Under the pieces are notes generated by a model. It worked only from the letters and a program-made list of their open reading frames with translations, was not told where the DNA came from and did no database searches. Positions 21,946 through 33,789 of a stretch of DNA of 64,000 bases are shown here, piece after piece. Position numbers and translations under genes: made by a program. The stretch is from Pollenia angustigena (lineage: Eukaryota; Arthropoda; Insecta; Diptera; Polleniidae), in assembly GCA_930367215.1 (NCBI GenBank), contig OV884060.1, positions 10,434,001 through 10,498,000 on the forward strand, read 5' to 3'. The number at the start of each line of letters is the position of its first letter. Position 1 is the first letter of the stretch.

Positions 21946-22996
21946 AAATTTTTATTAATTAATTAAAATGTTTGTGAATAAAATCAAAATTAATTCAGAT
22001 TTTAATCATTTATGGCTTGTTTTGTTTGCAATTTCGTTTTTCATACGTCTGGAAAAAATTAGAAGCCTGGCTGCATTCACCAATTTTTGGTGAATTTTTA
22101 AAAAACAAAAATTTTTAAATGTAGCAAAAAAAAAATTATGTTTCTAACACTACTGCGTATCCTAGAAAAAAGTTCACCACTTAACACCACTTAAAGGTAA
22201 TTTTATTGCGGAAACAGCTAACCTTAAAAACGGTTAGAACCATTGAATTCAGCGTACCCGAATTATGTTAGAACCCCATGTGCCCGGCTTGTCTGTTGTT
22301 TCAACTAGCACAGTGTTATTGTAGCCGAAGTAGGTTAAACTGCCATGTACCCCAATTGAAAGATAAAAAGTGTCAAATTCTAGAACAGTGTTTTAGAAGA
22401 AGTTAGGAAAAGTGAGTGCTTATATAATATGGCGTTTAAAGTTTTTATTTGAATAAATTCAAGACAATTCAAAATAGCATTAATACCTTTTCTTAACGCA
22501 CTTTTGGTGTCTCATTTAACGAATTCGTCGTGTTCTGCGAAGTTCGTTGTTCGTACCAGTTGTGTTTATACCATACAGCTGTTTTGCTTTTATTTGTTTA
22601 CCTTGCTTTTGCTCACACGTATGTGAGTTCTTTCTACATGTTTTTAACACTTTCTTACGTTTATAACTCCTTAAAAACTACAACAATTTTAACCGTAGAA
22701 CGCACAGCCGGGTACCCGTGTGTCAACCAGCAGTTTTAAACGTATCTGGTGCAGTGGTTCCATAACTATAGGCTTCGAAAGATAATACCTACGCAAACAC
22801 AAAACAATGGTACACGGTTTAAAATAGTTAATATACGAAAAATTAGAATATAAGAGGCTGTTTAAAGATATTTTTAATCAAATTTGTTAAACTTTCGTAT
22901 AACATTTCCTAATATTTAATTAATTAAAATTACAAGGGGGTACAAATGTACCCCGCTTATATGTTTGCGTGGTATTTTTTTTTTTTGTTGTTTGCC
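21946..22996. other. No gene recognised
   Basis: AT-rich DNA. The palindrome GGGGTACAAATGTACCCC at 22935-22952 has a diverged relative (GGGGTACAAGTGCACCC) at 24000, so the two sit on either side of the foldback at 22997-23820. The open frame at 22530-22739 looks like chance sequence. Confidence 0.4.
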
Positions 22997-23820
22997 TACA
23001 CCCAGAGAAAAAACATGTTTAAATATGGTCACCTCCAACAAAACTATTTTTAAAGAAAATTTTATCAAAAAGTAATTTAAGTTTTTGGGAATACAAAATT
23101 TTAATTTCAAAAGGTTTTGTTATTCGTGCTTAATTCCCAGTTTTTATTCTTGATAAAAACACTTGAAATTTATTGTTGATGGGATAAGCTATTCCTATGC
23201 GCATTTCACTGGTTGCTTAGGCCAGATCATCAGGAAACTTCATCCATAAAGATTTTAGAAAAACTAAAGATATTAAACCAAATAAAACTGTTAAACGTAT
23301 AAGACTTATAGCAACAGTTCTACTTGTAACAATATCAAAGTTTAAACAAAACACATCAACAATAAACAGTGGGTTCATCTCATCTTACATTCCCCACTAC
23401 AATTATGATTTATTTTAACCATATTATTGTCACCGCCAACCATATTATGGTTAAATTAGGCCTCCGTCTCGAAGCCACAACCATATTATGGTTGCCTCCA
23501 AACATGTTATGTTTAATAATAACTAAAATATGTTTAACATATATAATAGCATGGTTGGTTTTCAACCATAGCATGTTGCTCTTGAAAAAGAGGAAAATAC
23601 TAATGTTAACTTAAAAACAAATTATTGTCATTTTTAACCATAACATGTTTTTAGGCAACCATAATATGGTTGTGGCCTCTTGATGGAGGACTAATTTAAC
23701 CAAATTATGGTTGTCGGTGACAATAATATAGTTACACTAAAAATATTATGATTAAAATTTTCTTTAAAAATAGTTTTGTTGGAGGTGACCATATATAAAC
23801 ATGTTTTTTCTCTGCGTGTA
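22997..23820. mobile_element. Large foldback element with nested palindromes
   Basis: Outer arms of about 65 bp are nearly perfect: TACACCCAGAGAAAAAACAT on the left and TACACGCAGAGAAAAAACAT from the right, both running through GGTCACCTCCAACAAAAC. A second pair of about 100-bp arms lies inside at 23415-23525 and 23625-23735. Both carry repeats of the palindrome AACCATATTATGGTT. A copy of repeat R1 is inserted between left outer and left inner arms (23126-23405). There is no transposase. Confidence 0.85.
23126..23405 (+). repeat. Dispersed repeat R1, copy 2
   Basis: It runs from GTGCTTAATTCCCAG through ATGCGCATTTCACTGGTTGC and TCAGGAAACTTCATCC to CATTCCCCACTACAATTATG. The 3' hairpin is truncated by the foldback's inner arm. 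Confidence 0.7.
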
Positions 23821-24581
23821 CCGTATGTATATTAATTTATAGCTTAGCAACAATTTTTTTGTTATAATAATTAATAAACACTTGAACATTGTACCCAATA
23901 TATAAGAAATATATAATTCATTTGTTAGATCTTAAATAAACGGGTTTTAATCAAATAGTTTTTGCTGTGAAGCTGAAGGTGATTAGAAAAAATTATAGTG
24001 GGGTACAAGTGCACCCTGGTTTAGTGTTTGCGTTTATTTTTTGTTATGTATTAACGGTTAGTACTTGTGATTAATGTCACTTTTATCCAGATGCAGTAAA
24101 CCACAAAAAATTAAGTTGCGCATTTTTTAAAAAGATACAAAAATTAAACACTTGCTTGTAAGAATTCAACCTAGCCAGAAGCGATCAGTTCTGCACTTTT
24201 ACGTTAACCAATTAAAACAAGTTCTTGTCATACTAACTCTTGTATTTGAATTAACTACCAAGTTACTTGAACTAAACTTGCTAGAGATAAGTAGACATCA
24301 AACTCCTTGAGAACTACCTATGGAAAATAAAAAATCATCTTAATCTAAATACCAAGCGCTGCTTTTATTAAGTGTTTCCTTCAAAAGGTAAGCATATGTA
24401 ACTCAACCCCCTCGTAAAAGAAAGTTTTTATCCCTCTCCTCTTTCTTTTACACATTTTTCTCTGGTTACAATTATGCGCGAGCAATTGTAACTGGTCACC
24501 CTTCTCAAAGATTGGCAAACTTGTTAATTCCGACTCCAAACCCATAGCCAAACTAGGAGAAGCTTTGTATAAGTGGTCATC
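23821..24581. other. No gene recognised
   Basis: AT-rich DNA. The GGGGTACAAGTGCACCC word at 24000 pairs with the one at 22935. Confidence 0.4.
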
Positions 24582-25015
24582 TGTAAAAACACTTATTTAT
24601 TTCCTTTCGAGTTCTTTTATTGCAATTCAAATAAAACAAATAAACACAACACTTTAATGTATAATACTTATATATTAAGAACTTAGTCACTTTAACAACC
24701 GAAGTTTACAGCTTTTATTTACAACTGACTATTGTAATCAACCCACTTCAATGTTTATAGTAAACTTGACAAAATCTGAACTAATACTGACTTTTGATGC
24801 TAGCCGCCGCAAGTATTTATACTGTAATTCAGCCATCTAGAACATTCGAAATGTTTTTCGAAGGTTCGAGGCTTAACTGTTCACCACTCTATCGTCTATT
24901 ATGATTTATGGCGGTACTTATGTTTACATATTTTCACCACTTATACTAAAGCTTTTTTAACGGTCATTTCTAGGGCTTTGTGCACATTGGGATTGAAGTG
25001 TACTAAATTATAACA
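24582..25015 (-). mobile_element. Possible solo LTR
   Basis: On the minus strand the 434-bp segment starts TGTTATAATTTAGTACACTT and ends GTGTTTTTACA. In order it contains heat-shock-element-like GAA/TTC units, a TATA box, an initiator, and AATAAA signals, the order of U3-R-U5. No target duplication, primer-binding site or polypurine tract was found next to it. It could instead be a host promoter. Confidence 0.4.
24785..24870 (-). promoter_or_regulatory. TATA + initiator core promoter with GAA/TTC units upstream
   Basis: On the minus strand TATAAATA occupies 24821-24814, and TCAGTA, a good insect initiator, occupies 24790-24785. This puts the start A at 24788, 33 bases from the first T of TATA. 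Just upstream, 24840-24867 has alternating GAA and TTC triplets (GAA-CA-TTC-GAA ... TTC-GAA-GG-TTC) as in heat-shock elements. Spacing is textbook, but use is unproven. Confidence 0.5.
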
Positions 25016-26815
25016 ATTTTTAATAACAATGTAAACTAATAAAATTACATATGAATACAAAACAACAAGATAAATAATAATTACTGCTAATTCTTAAACA
25101 ATAATTACAACTATTTCTTAACTAAAGTTACTTTCGTAACAATATTTTTACAAAGTGCTAAAAGTTATAAACAGATTTTACGACTATAAATTAAAGTCCA
25201 TAATATTTTGGGCCCGGACAGTGCCGTCTTGTATCAGCTAGTTTTTCATAAATGGTAAATGTTTGCCATATTTTCTTTGTATAGCAAATTTTTATCGAAA
25301 GTAAATTAAAAAATTGTCAAAACGTAGTTTGTGTAAAATATAACTTGTCATTTGCTTTCGTCAAATTTAACTTAGAAGGCTTCCAATAGACATTTTCGTC
25401 TGCAAACTTTAACTTCCGTATTCTTCATTAAAAAATCCTAATACTTTTTTCACTTAAAAAACTTGAACATTTTAGTGTTTTTAAACAATTTTTAATTTTA
25501 AAACCTAAACAAAATATCCAAAACATGATTGGCAACAAAACGACCACTAAATGTTAAACTTGATGACAATTTTGACATCATTATGTTTGTGAGACTAACT
25601 GCAAAACTGACTGACGGAAGAAAAACTACATGTTAAAAGGAAAATTAAATATCATAAAGTAAATCAACCAAATTCTTATTTGTATACTAACTTCAACAGT
25701 CTCTAAGGCAAACTTTATTTAGGAGGCATGAAAACAAAAAAAAAAAAAAAAAAACATAAAAAAGAAATTTAGTTAAACGAAAAATTATTGGGCTCGCATG
25801 TCAAATAAAAACCCACTATAAAATCAAATGTTTTTCATAAAAATATGTAAACAACACACAATTATTGTGAAAGGAAGTTAAATATTCCGGAAACAAGAGT
25901 TCTTTTCTTGTTATAATTTAATTTTCGTTGTAATACAATTATTGGTCCTTTTGGTTAAATGAAGGCACAAAGGCCAGCAGGCAAACGAAAAAATTTAACT
26001 TTGATACACACACGAACACGCACTCATACTAAAACACACTTGTTCACGTGTGTGTATGTTAATTATTTATAACACCATGTTTAGCATTTAAGTTTATTAT
26101 TTTTTTTTATTTTTTTATTTTGATATGCGTGTAAACGTTTCGAGTTATACATTTTAATATTTATTTATATAATTTTTTTTATATTGTTAATAAAATTAAC
26201 ACCTCAACACATTGTCACAGAAAATGTTCACGTTTACATGATGAACTCACATTTCATAAACTCTCTCTCATACAACAACTTAAACATAAATTCATAAAAA
26301 CACTTATACTAACATGCACATACATACATACATACATACATTTATGTACAATTGCTTTCGGTTTATGTGTATAAATAAATATTAACTAGATATATTCAAA
26401 TATACAAAATATTTTTGTATGACTGCATATAATTAAGTAAGTAAGCTAGCAAGCAAGTGTGTTAGTGAAGTCAGTGTGTGAAAAAGAATGAGTTTGTGTT
26501 TATGTTTATGTCAGTGTATTTGTGAGTTGTAAATGTAAGCTAAATATCATGCTGCGTGACAATAAACCATTTTCATACACAAACTACCTACAGAGTATAC
26601 TTAACATTTTCATACATACATTTACACTCTTCTGTGTAAAGATATGCATATACACAAACTCAAAATAAATACAAATACACACATGTACTTACACGCATAT
26701 GCTTACGTGGCATAAGTAGTTAATCATTGTGTGAGTTGCATGAATGTTGAAGAGTGTTACAAATGCACAGTGGAAAGAAAGCATTAATTAAGAAGTAATT
26801 AAACGTTTAAATAAA
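25016..26815. other. Intergenic or intronic AT-rich DNA
   Basis: No gene. Contains an A run at 25735-25754, a (CATA)n tract near 26318-26342 and CACACA-rich text. Texture resembles introns or intergenic DNA of flies. Confidence 0.5.
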
Positions 26816-27072
26816 TCTGTGGTTTTCATGGGCAACCGCGTATGTCTTAAAATAAAATTTTTCAGGAGAGTCGAAAAAACCTTTCGAGATCAAACTATGG
26901 GTTAGGAATTGTACCTTTTGAACTTTGTAATTGAGTTAAAACATCGGAATGGGTCTAGTTATTATCAAAACTTTTAAAAAAAATGTAAAGAGCGCTTAAA
27001 ATTAAGCAATATGGCATCAACATTTCAAAATAGAAAAAATAGACATACGCGGTTGCCCATGAAAACCACAGA
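26816..27072. mobile_element. MITE family M1, copy 1 (257 bp)
   Basis: Near-perfect inverted ends of about 30 bp: TCTGTGGTTTTCATGGGCAA continuing into CCGCGTATGTC at both ends. An inverted copy lies at 30608-30854. No coding capacity. Confidence 0.9.
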
Positions 27073-27612
27073 AATTTGCTTACATAGCACGCAAATTTTC
27101 AAAGAGTTTGATTTGACAATTACAAAATGTATTTAAAATTTAAAAGGAAATTTTTATTCAAAACAGTGTTTTTAATAAAAAAAATTTATAAGTTTTGTGC
27201 GTTTTTAGTAATGCGAATTAATTTTTTAAGTACAAATTTAAGTTTTGTGACAAAGAGTTCAACCGAAATAGCAAAATATCAAAAACACTGTTTCCAACAC
27301 ATTTTCAATAAAATAACCGACGCATAAAGGGATTTTGGTGGCAAAATAAGCCATTTCTTAAATTATTACTTTTCAAAAATCTAATGCGGTTAAATAGAGA
27401 ACTCTTTAACTAAGAAAAATTCATTTTTTTTGTTCGTAAAAAGCCGCATTTTGTGCTAGAAAAAATTTAGTGGTCATACTCAAATGTTTTACCGCGAAGA
27501 CTGATGAACATTTTTATGAAACTCAGTAGCTTATGTAAGATTATTTGACAGTTTTGAGTGACATTTTTATTGAATATCAGCATCTTCTTTTTATTGAAAA
27601 AAAAAGATTGCC
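27073..27612. other. No feature recognised
   Basis: AT-rich DNA. The frame at 27127-27327 is composed of A/T-rich codons and is not convincing. Confidence 0.5.
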
Positions 27613-27871
27613 TATCGTCGGCTTAATATGCAAACCTGCTAACTCCCTTTCCACACATTTTACAGGAGAGACAAAAAACTTTTTATATTTCATATAAGCA
27701 GCCTGAAAGGAAAACCAAAAATATAGTTGATTTGACACACTCCAAGACTCAAATTGAAGAAAAACTATATGCCGGTCGATGAGGAGTATCTTTCTCTACC
27801 ACACGGCATAAAAATCTCAATTTACTTAAAAAGTGAATTTAGCAGGTTTTTGCATATTAAGCCGAAGATAT
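27613..27871. mobile_element. MITE family M2, copy 1 (259 bp)
   Basis: Left end TATCGTCGGCTTAATATGCA and inverted right end ATATCTTCGGCTTAATATGC. A same-orientation copy is at 36434-36690, sharing inner blocks such as TTTACAGGAGAG and CTTTCTCTACCACACGGCAT. Confidence 0.85.
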
Positions 27872-28544
27872 GTTGTTTAAGGGCTTTTTACACTACCACA
27901 CAGGTCTTACATATTTTTGCGAAAATGCATCTCTGATCTGAATAGCGTATGGGAAAAATTCAAAAAACAATAACAATTTAAAAATGACAGGGTTGAATTT
28001 CTTCCGAAAAACGAAAGGCTTGTGTGATAGTGTAAAGTACCCTTTAGTAGAAATAAGCAAGCCTGATAAAATTCAGCGTTTGCAGTTTTCCTTGGAAAAA
28101 AAGTTAGCTGCGGCTACATCTGTCTTCTTACTGTAAACAAAGACCGCACGGGTGATGTAGTTCGCCTTTCAGGAGGCGTAGTGAAAGCATCTTGAGAAGT
28201 CAGAACTCTTGGTTTAACATCCACTAGTCAGTATCTGATTTGTTAATTTATTAATTTATCGCAAAGAATGTACTGGTATGCAATGAATACAATATGCATC
28301 TAAAACCTTGTGTATGCAACCTGGGATGCACCGAACATCCAAATGACAGAGCTATTTGGACTCCAATAGATTTCAAGGGGCTCGGGATAACACCAAATAC
28401 TTTTTCTTTTCCGCTACCACAGGAGTCGGAATCACCCGTGCGTAAAATGCCTCCGGTCTTTCAGGTTTATTGTCTATACTGACCTGTGTGTGCAAATGAT
28501 CATTTGCTCACATAGAGCATTTGGTAATATTAATGATATTTCCA

Positions 28545-29470
28545 AGGCATGTGCAGCCTTGCCAGAATTCTTGCCAAAATTTGTTACATTTGGTGCCGAC
28601 TATAATTTCTCTCGATTTATATCGAGCATTCTTAATGACTACACTATACGAGTTGTTATAGATGAGGTTGCAGCAAGGCTCCGTTCTTTTTCCCACTCTA
28701 TTTCCTATTTTTCTAAGGGACGGCCACATTTGCCATTCGTATTTATTTGATTAAAGACCAAGCGTATCAGACGTTGGTGCTCCTCATAAACATGAATGAT
28801 ACGCTTGGTCGAGACGTTTATATAATCTTGAAATCGGATCGTGTGAATAGGGTCGATTTCAATGCCCGAAAGACCCAGTGTTGCGAGCTAACGCATTAAA
28901 TAATTGTCGAGGACATGAAAATACAATGTGATATCCGATGGACAAAACATATGGTATCGAAAGAAGCATTCAAGTTTCACGGTTTTCAAAAACGGTGTAA
29001 GAGATGCTTCACTTCATCTGATCGCCTCTACAGAAACCATCTATATCCGACCGAAAGTACTATTGTTATGTGTTGGCCGGTGCTAAAAAGTCTATTATGG
29101 AGCTTCTCGACTACATACAGGAGAGGGCGACGTTTCTCATTGTTGACAAAAGCGTGTCCAATTATATTGACTCCCTTGAGCAACGTCGCAATGTAGGTTG
29201 TATTTCGCTGTTTAATCGTTACTTTAACGGGATGTGTACTGATGAAATTAGGGATATAGTACCCGAAACTAGTAAGTTTCCTCATCCTTTTATAGTCGAT
29301 TGGCCGTTGCATCATAGAACGCATTACCGGCAGAATATGTTCTTTGGCTGGACTGTTTGTATGTGGAATAACCTTCTTGTGGAAGTCTTCCCTCTTACTT
29401 TCTACTACTTCCTCTATCCTTCGTCTCATAACCTATTTTCCTTGCTCCAACACAATGCAAAGCATTAGTA
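28545..29470 (+). pseudogene. Decayed non-LTR reverse transcriptase (3' half)
   Basis: Pieces of an RT are recognisable in several frames. The palm-side segment LPKFVTFGADYNFSRFISSI plus YTIRVVIDEV is at about 28570-28670, followed by a badly mutated counterpart of GVPQGSVLSPTLF (28670-28730). The YADD box is missing. After it come RVNRVDFNARKTQCC (about 28840-28885), MKIQCDIRWTKHMVSKEAFK (28915-28974), GFQKRCKRCFTSSDRLY (28982-29032), a LLDYIQERATFLI segment (about 29100-29140) and EVFPLTFYYF near the end (29380-29405). Several frameshifts, stops and at least one deletion make it dead. It is a different element from the one at the window start and is older by its divergence. Confidence 0.75.
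28756..28810. repeat. 14-bp perfect inverted repeat
   Basis: GACCAAGCGTATCA and TGATACGCTTGGTC are separated by 27 bp inside the RT relic. Confidence 0.85.
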
Positions 29471-29948
29471 GAGGTTATGCTCACAATGTGGTTGAGATTC
29501 AGTATGAAGTGCGGACGCAAAACAGATATTCGTGTGAATCGAAATCAGAACTTAATCCAAATCAAGGATTAGGCGAACTTGTAGAATTTACACAAAAAAA
29601 AAATACACCAACTCTTACCAATCGGTGAACAAACTTGAAAATTATCCTTAAAAAGGTCACGAATGTTGCATCTCAGGTTCTTAATAAAATCTGTTGCCTA
29701 CATATAGGCTTTATCATTTTTAGTGATATTGCACCGATTAATTATAACAACAATTTGTTAGTAATTAATTGACGGCAATTATAAAGAGCTGCATAACGAA
29801 ATAAAAAAATCCCAACCGATATGATTTAAGTAATTAAACCATTTAAATTGCTTATACAATTTCGGAAAGCAAAAGTTTAATAAGATTGTCAACAAAAACA
29901 TTTATTCTGTGAAATTTTAAAAATGTGCACGGAATACGGCTGAGATAA
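29471..29948. other. No feature recognised
   Basis: AT-rich DNA between two coding relics. Confidence 0.4.
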
Positions 29949-30053
29949 CTGGTACATGGAAAGGACATAATTGATGCAGTAGTACTCCCTATTGGTATGC
30001 TTTCCGAGGAAGTAGAAGAGGCAAGTAATAACAATTACAGGAAGCATAGATAA
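29949..30053 (+). pseudogene. Short coding relic, possibly transposon-derived
   Basis: A 34-codon frame reads LVHGKDIIDAVVLPIGMLSE and then EVEEASNNNYRKHR before TAA at 30051-30053. The composition is protein-like (acidic then basic, balanced codons), unlike the neighbouring low-complexity frames, and PIGMLSEE.EEA recalls text I have seen in insect transposon-associated proteins that I cannot name. It is cut off on the left by a stop and lies just left of a TIR element. Family unknown. Confidence 0.3.
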
Positions 30054-30261
30054 ATGTTTTGCAGAAAGTGCAAAAGAACATTAAGAAAGCTTGATGTTTT
30101 TCATATTTTGCACGCAAAGAAAAAACATGGTTGTTGTAAACATATTCTAAGAGCAACATATTATGATAAGATTCATGATTGTGGTCACCATATTAAGATT
30201 ATTATTGAATCATATTATGACTTAATATACTCGTACTATTACATCATAACATTTCTTCTTT

Positions 30262-30483
30262 AATCATATTATTATTCTGTCAATCATACTAAGTTAGAAA
30301 GTAATCAAATTATTGTCATGTGAATCATAATAAGCTAAGAACTAATCATATTATTGTCATGCTAATCATAATAAGGTAAGAAATTAATCATATTATTGTC
30401 ATGTTAATCATAATAAGCTAAAAAGTAATCATATTATCGTCATGTCAATCATAGTAAATTTAGAAGCAATCATATTATGATAC
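30262..30483 (+). repeat. About five tandem 41-bp units
   Basis: Units read AATCATATTATTGTCATG, then AATCATAATAAGCTAAGAA with small changes, at about 30262, 30303, 30344, 30387 and 30428, plus a partial unit at 30468. ATCATATTATGAT-like words are self-complementary. Confidence 0.8.
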
Positions 30484-30607
30484 AGCACCTTAAAATAAAT
30501 TAAAATTTTTTGCGCCGATTTTTTATTTTGTGGCTTTTTAGAATTTTTCTTTATGTAAATCAGATAGCGGAGTTTAATATAAGGCTTGCAAAAGAGCAAA
30601 TACAAAA

Positions 30608-30854
30608 TCTGTGGTATTCATGGGCAACCGCGTATTGCCGATTTTGAGATGTTGATGCCATATTGCCTAATTTTAAACGCTGTTTATATGTTTCTAAAAA
30701 TTTTTGAAAAAAAAACGATCCATTCCGATTTTTCAACGTAATGACAAAGTTTAAAAAGTGCAATACCTAGCCCATTGTTTGATCTAGAATGATTTTTCGG
30801 ATCTCCGGAAAAATTTGTTTTAAGACATACGCGGTTGCCCACGAAAACCACAGA
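30608..30854. mobile_element. MITE family M1, copy 2 (247 bp), inverted relative to copy 1
   Basis: Ends TCTGTGGTATTCATGGGCAA and the inverse of GGTTGCCCACGAAAACCACA. Inner block GATGTTGATGCCATATTGCC appears here on the + strand and on the minus strand in copy 1. Confidence 0.9.
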
Positions 30855-31447
30855 AATATCGTAGCACTTTTATAAAATATAATGAAATCTCTGTGTGTTT
30901 TGCTGTTGGATTTTACAAAAAACTACGATATTTTGCATTTGCATTATTACATCACTAATACTGAATAAACTCCGCTATTATTTAAGTTTTTTTAATTTAT
31001 TTAAACATATTTTTTTATGGGAATGGGAAACTTTAAATTGTTTAACCGCTCACATATAAAATAAACAACACAACTGATTCAAAATTATTTTACAAATGGC
31101 GCTAACGTAATATTATTAGAGTAAAAATAGTTTGATTGCATCTCAAACATAATATGATAAATGTATAGAAAGTTATCATGTTATGGCTATTAAATATCAT
31201 GATATGGTTGTGAGTAATATAATATGTTTTGAACGTTATCATAATTTAGTTGTTAGAAAAATAATTATTTTTCGATCGACAATACTCAAATTTATAATTG
31301 CGATAAGCATTGATATGTTTGCAGTAACTATAATATAGTTGATATTTAATAAAAATAACAATTATTTGTGTACGACAACAATATACTGTTACATTAAACA
31401 TAGTGTTGTTGCCGTAACCATGCTCAACCAAATTTTTTGTGCTTGCA

Positions 31448-33789
31448 TCATCCGATCCGTATATAGTGTTATCTTTTAGAGCTGTATGATGTAGTGTTAA
31501 AAGTGATAGTTGATGAATAAAAAGTTTGATTACTTTGGACTCATTTTGCTTATACTTATGTATATATGGGTGCAGGACATTTGTATATTATAGAAGGTGT
31601 ATGTACCAAGTTTGAAGTTCTTTGCTTGGTTGTGAAAAGTATTTTGCGAAAAAATTAATTTGGATTTTATGGAAGGTGGATAGATGTTGGGCTTATTTCC
31701 ACCCGTCTGGTGTAGAATTGGCATTTTAAAGTGTTATTTGCTATAAGTTGAATGAAAATAAGAAGTTTTGATATAAAAACGCTTGTCGCTCTTAGATTGA
31801 ACTGAAAAGAGAACTTTAGTAAAGCAAGCAAATCGTAATAAGAAAACGATTTTTAGTGAATCAATTGTGTAGCATTAATATAAAAAATAATTCGATTACT
31901 TCTCTACCAGTTTTCAAACCCACTGTGCTTCTTCTTCCCATTTAATATGACTTCAAATTATGTTGTTGACGCTGTTATGGCAATTAAATGCAATTTGTTT
32001 ACGCGTTTTGTTAATGTTTATGTTAATATTTGTTGAATATGAGTGGTTATTGTGGTAGTCAAACAACTTCTAATTAAATTAAATAATTTATAAAAACGAA
32101 AAAAACTCTTATACTTTCACGAGAATAATTTAATGTTTTTAACTGACAACTAAAGGCAAATTAAATAGCGTTCAGTAAAACAAAAATATTTAAACTTTTA
32201 ATCCTTTTTAATCTAATAACTTTAAAAAGAAAAAGGTAGAGCAAATGTTTTGTATTGTAAGTAGTTTTAAGAAAAGAAAAAAAAAAAGAATTAAGTGTTG
32301 ACACTATCGACAAATAATACACAGGCCCAGACAAGCGCAAAAAGCATTTACATAATGTTACTGACAGCAATAATAGCAAAAACAACAACAACAGCAATAT
32401 CAGAATATTAATGATTCTGGGACTTTTATTTTCTATGCAGTTTGTTAAAACGATAACAAATACACAAATCCATACATTCATCCATACTCACACTTCCACT
32501 CATACACACAAACACACACACAAATTTTTCCTAACATTACAATACTTTACTACAGTTATGCTGCTGTAGTTTTCAATTTTTTCCCGAGTCTTTGGCTGGA
32601 TTTGACAAAGCAACTCTATTGTTCAGTTCAGTTCAGTTTTAGTTGAGTTTAGTTTTTGTTTAGGGGTTTATTATACAACAATGTGGCCTTAATCCCAAGG
32701 CTCCGATAAAGCAGAATACAGAGTAGTAAAAAAAGTATTCAATACAATAATGCGAGTAACAATAGTAAAATCTCGATAGTACTTACACACACACACACAC
32801 ATATACATATATATAAAGAGTAGCTATTTTATGGTGGTATTGCTACATCAGTAGGAGCAAGTCGTTTTAAACACATTAAAACAAACATTTTTGATTACAT
32901 ATTTATTACTGATAAAAAAAAGTAAAGAGAAAGAGCGAGAGAGAAAGTGTTTATTCCATTACTTTTGTTTTATTTATTTTTTTTTTGTTGCTGTTAAAGA
33001 TTATAAAAGTAAAACTTTCTTATTTATTAATAATTGTTTTTGTTGGGCCTGTTGTTGAAGAAATTTTGTTTGTTGAACAACAAAATAATGCTGTAATCAT
33101 TTTACAATATGTTTTCGCTATTGTTTTCCAGCTTCTTTTGTTTTAGTTTTACAATTTTCTATTCATTTTTGATCTCTTTTTTTTCATTTTAGTCCTATTT
33201 TAATAATAATTTATGGTTGATTCTTATGAACATGCCAAAAAGTGTGTTAATCAACACATACAATGAGTTTTTAAAGTTTTTTTTTTTTTTTTTATTACAT
33301 GAAGATAAAAAATAGAGAATTGAAACGAAGTTTTAATTACGACTATAAAATAAAAGTAGTAACTTTTTTGTTTTTTATCTAAAGACAGACTTAGTTTTTA
33401 TTTTTTGTTCTGCTACGAATCAGCTGATTTGTTTTTGTTATTAAAAAACCTGCAAAATTTATAAGTTTTTCTGTTCTGTTGCGGTTTAATTTGTTAAAAT
33501 CAAAAACTTGTTAAGTAATTGTAAGTGACAGCAAAATAAATAATAAAAAATACATTCATATTTATACTGAAATAAACAGTTTTTTAATTTTAAGAATTCA
33601 TAAAATTTAATTTCTTCAAATTTATGTGCATTAAAGTAATTGAAATAAAACAATTGACGGTGCAAAGCTAATAAATTTGTCATAAATGGCTGGTAAGGGG
33701 TACAGAAAAAGTAGATATTGGAATTTTGTAACAGAACGGCACAGAAACAGAAAGTAAAGACTGATTATGTCTTAAGGCCTACCATTTTT
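31448..33789. other. Intergenic or intronic AT-rich DNA
   Basis: No gene is supported. Contains (CA)n near 32505-32521 and 32786-32800, GTTCAGTTCAGTT near 32620 and a T run of 20 near 33278. Confidence 0.5.

Larger units (their letters stand above)
30108..31447. mobile_element. TIR/foldback element containing a 41-bp tandem array and a MITE
   Basis: The left end GCACGCAAAGAAAAAACATG and right end (inverted) GCAAGCACAAAAAATTTGGT are related. GTTGTTG / CAACAAC follow on both sides. The interior is full of AATCATATTATGA-type words, as in the element at 22997. A MITE M1 copy interrupts it. Confidence 0.45.

Noticed and set aside
22530..22739. 69-aa frame with a signal-peptide-like stretch
   Set aside because: No neighbours, splice sites or recognisable domain; TTT-rich DNA readily yields hydrophobic stretches.
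32161..32481. 106-aa minus-strand frame rich in Leu
   Set aside because: Arises from GCAATA/ACAACA repeats; hydrophobic run is repeat-driven.
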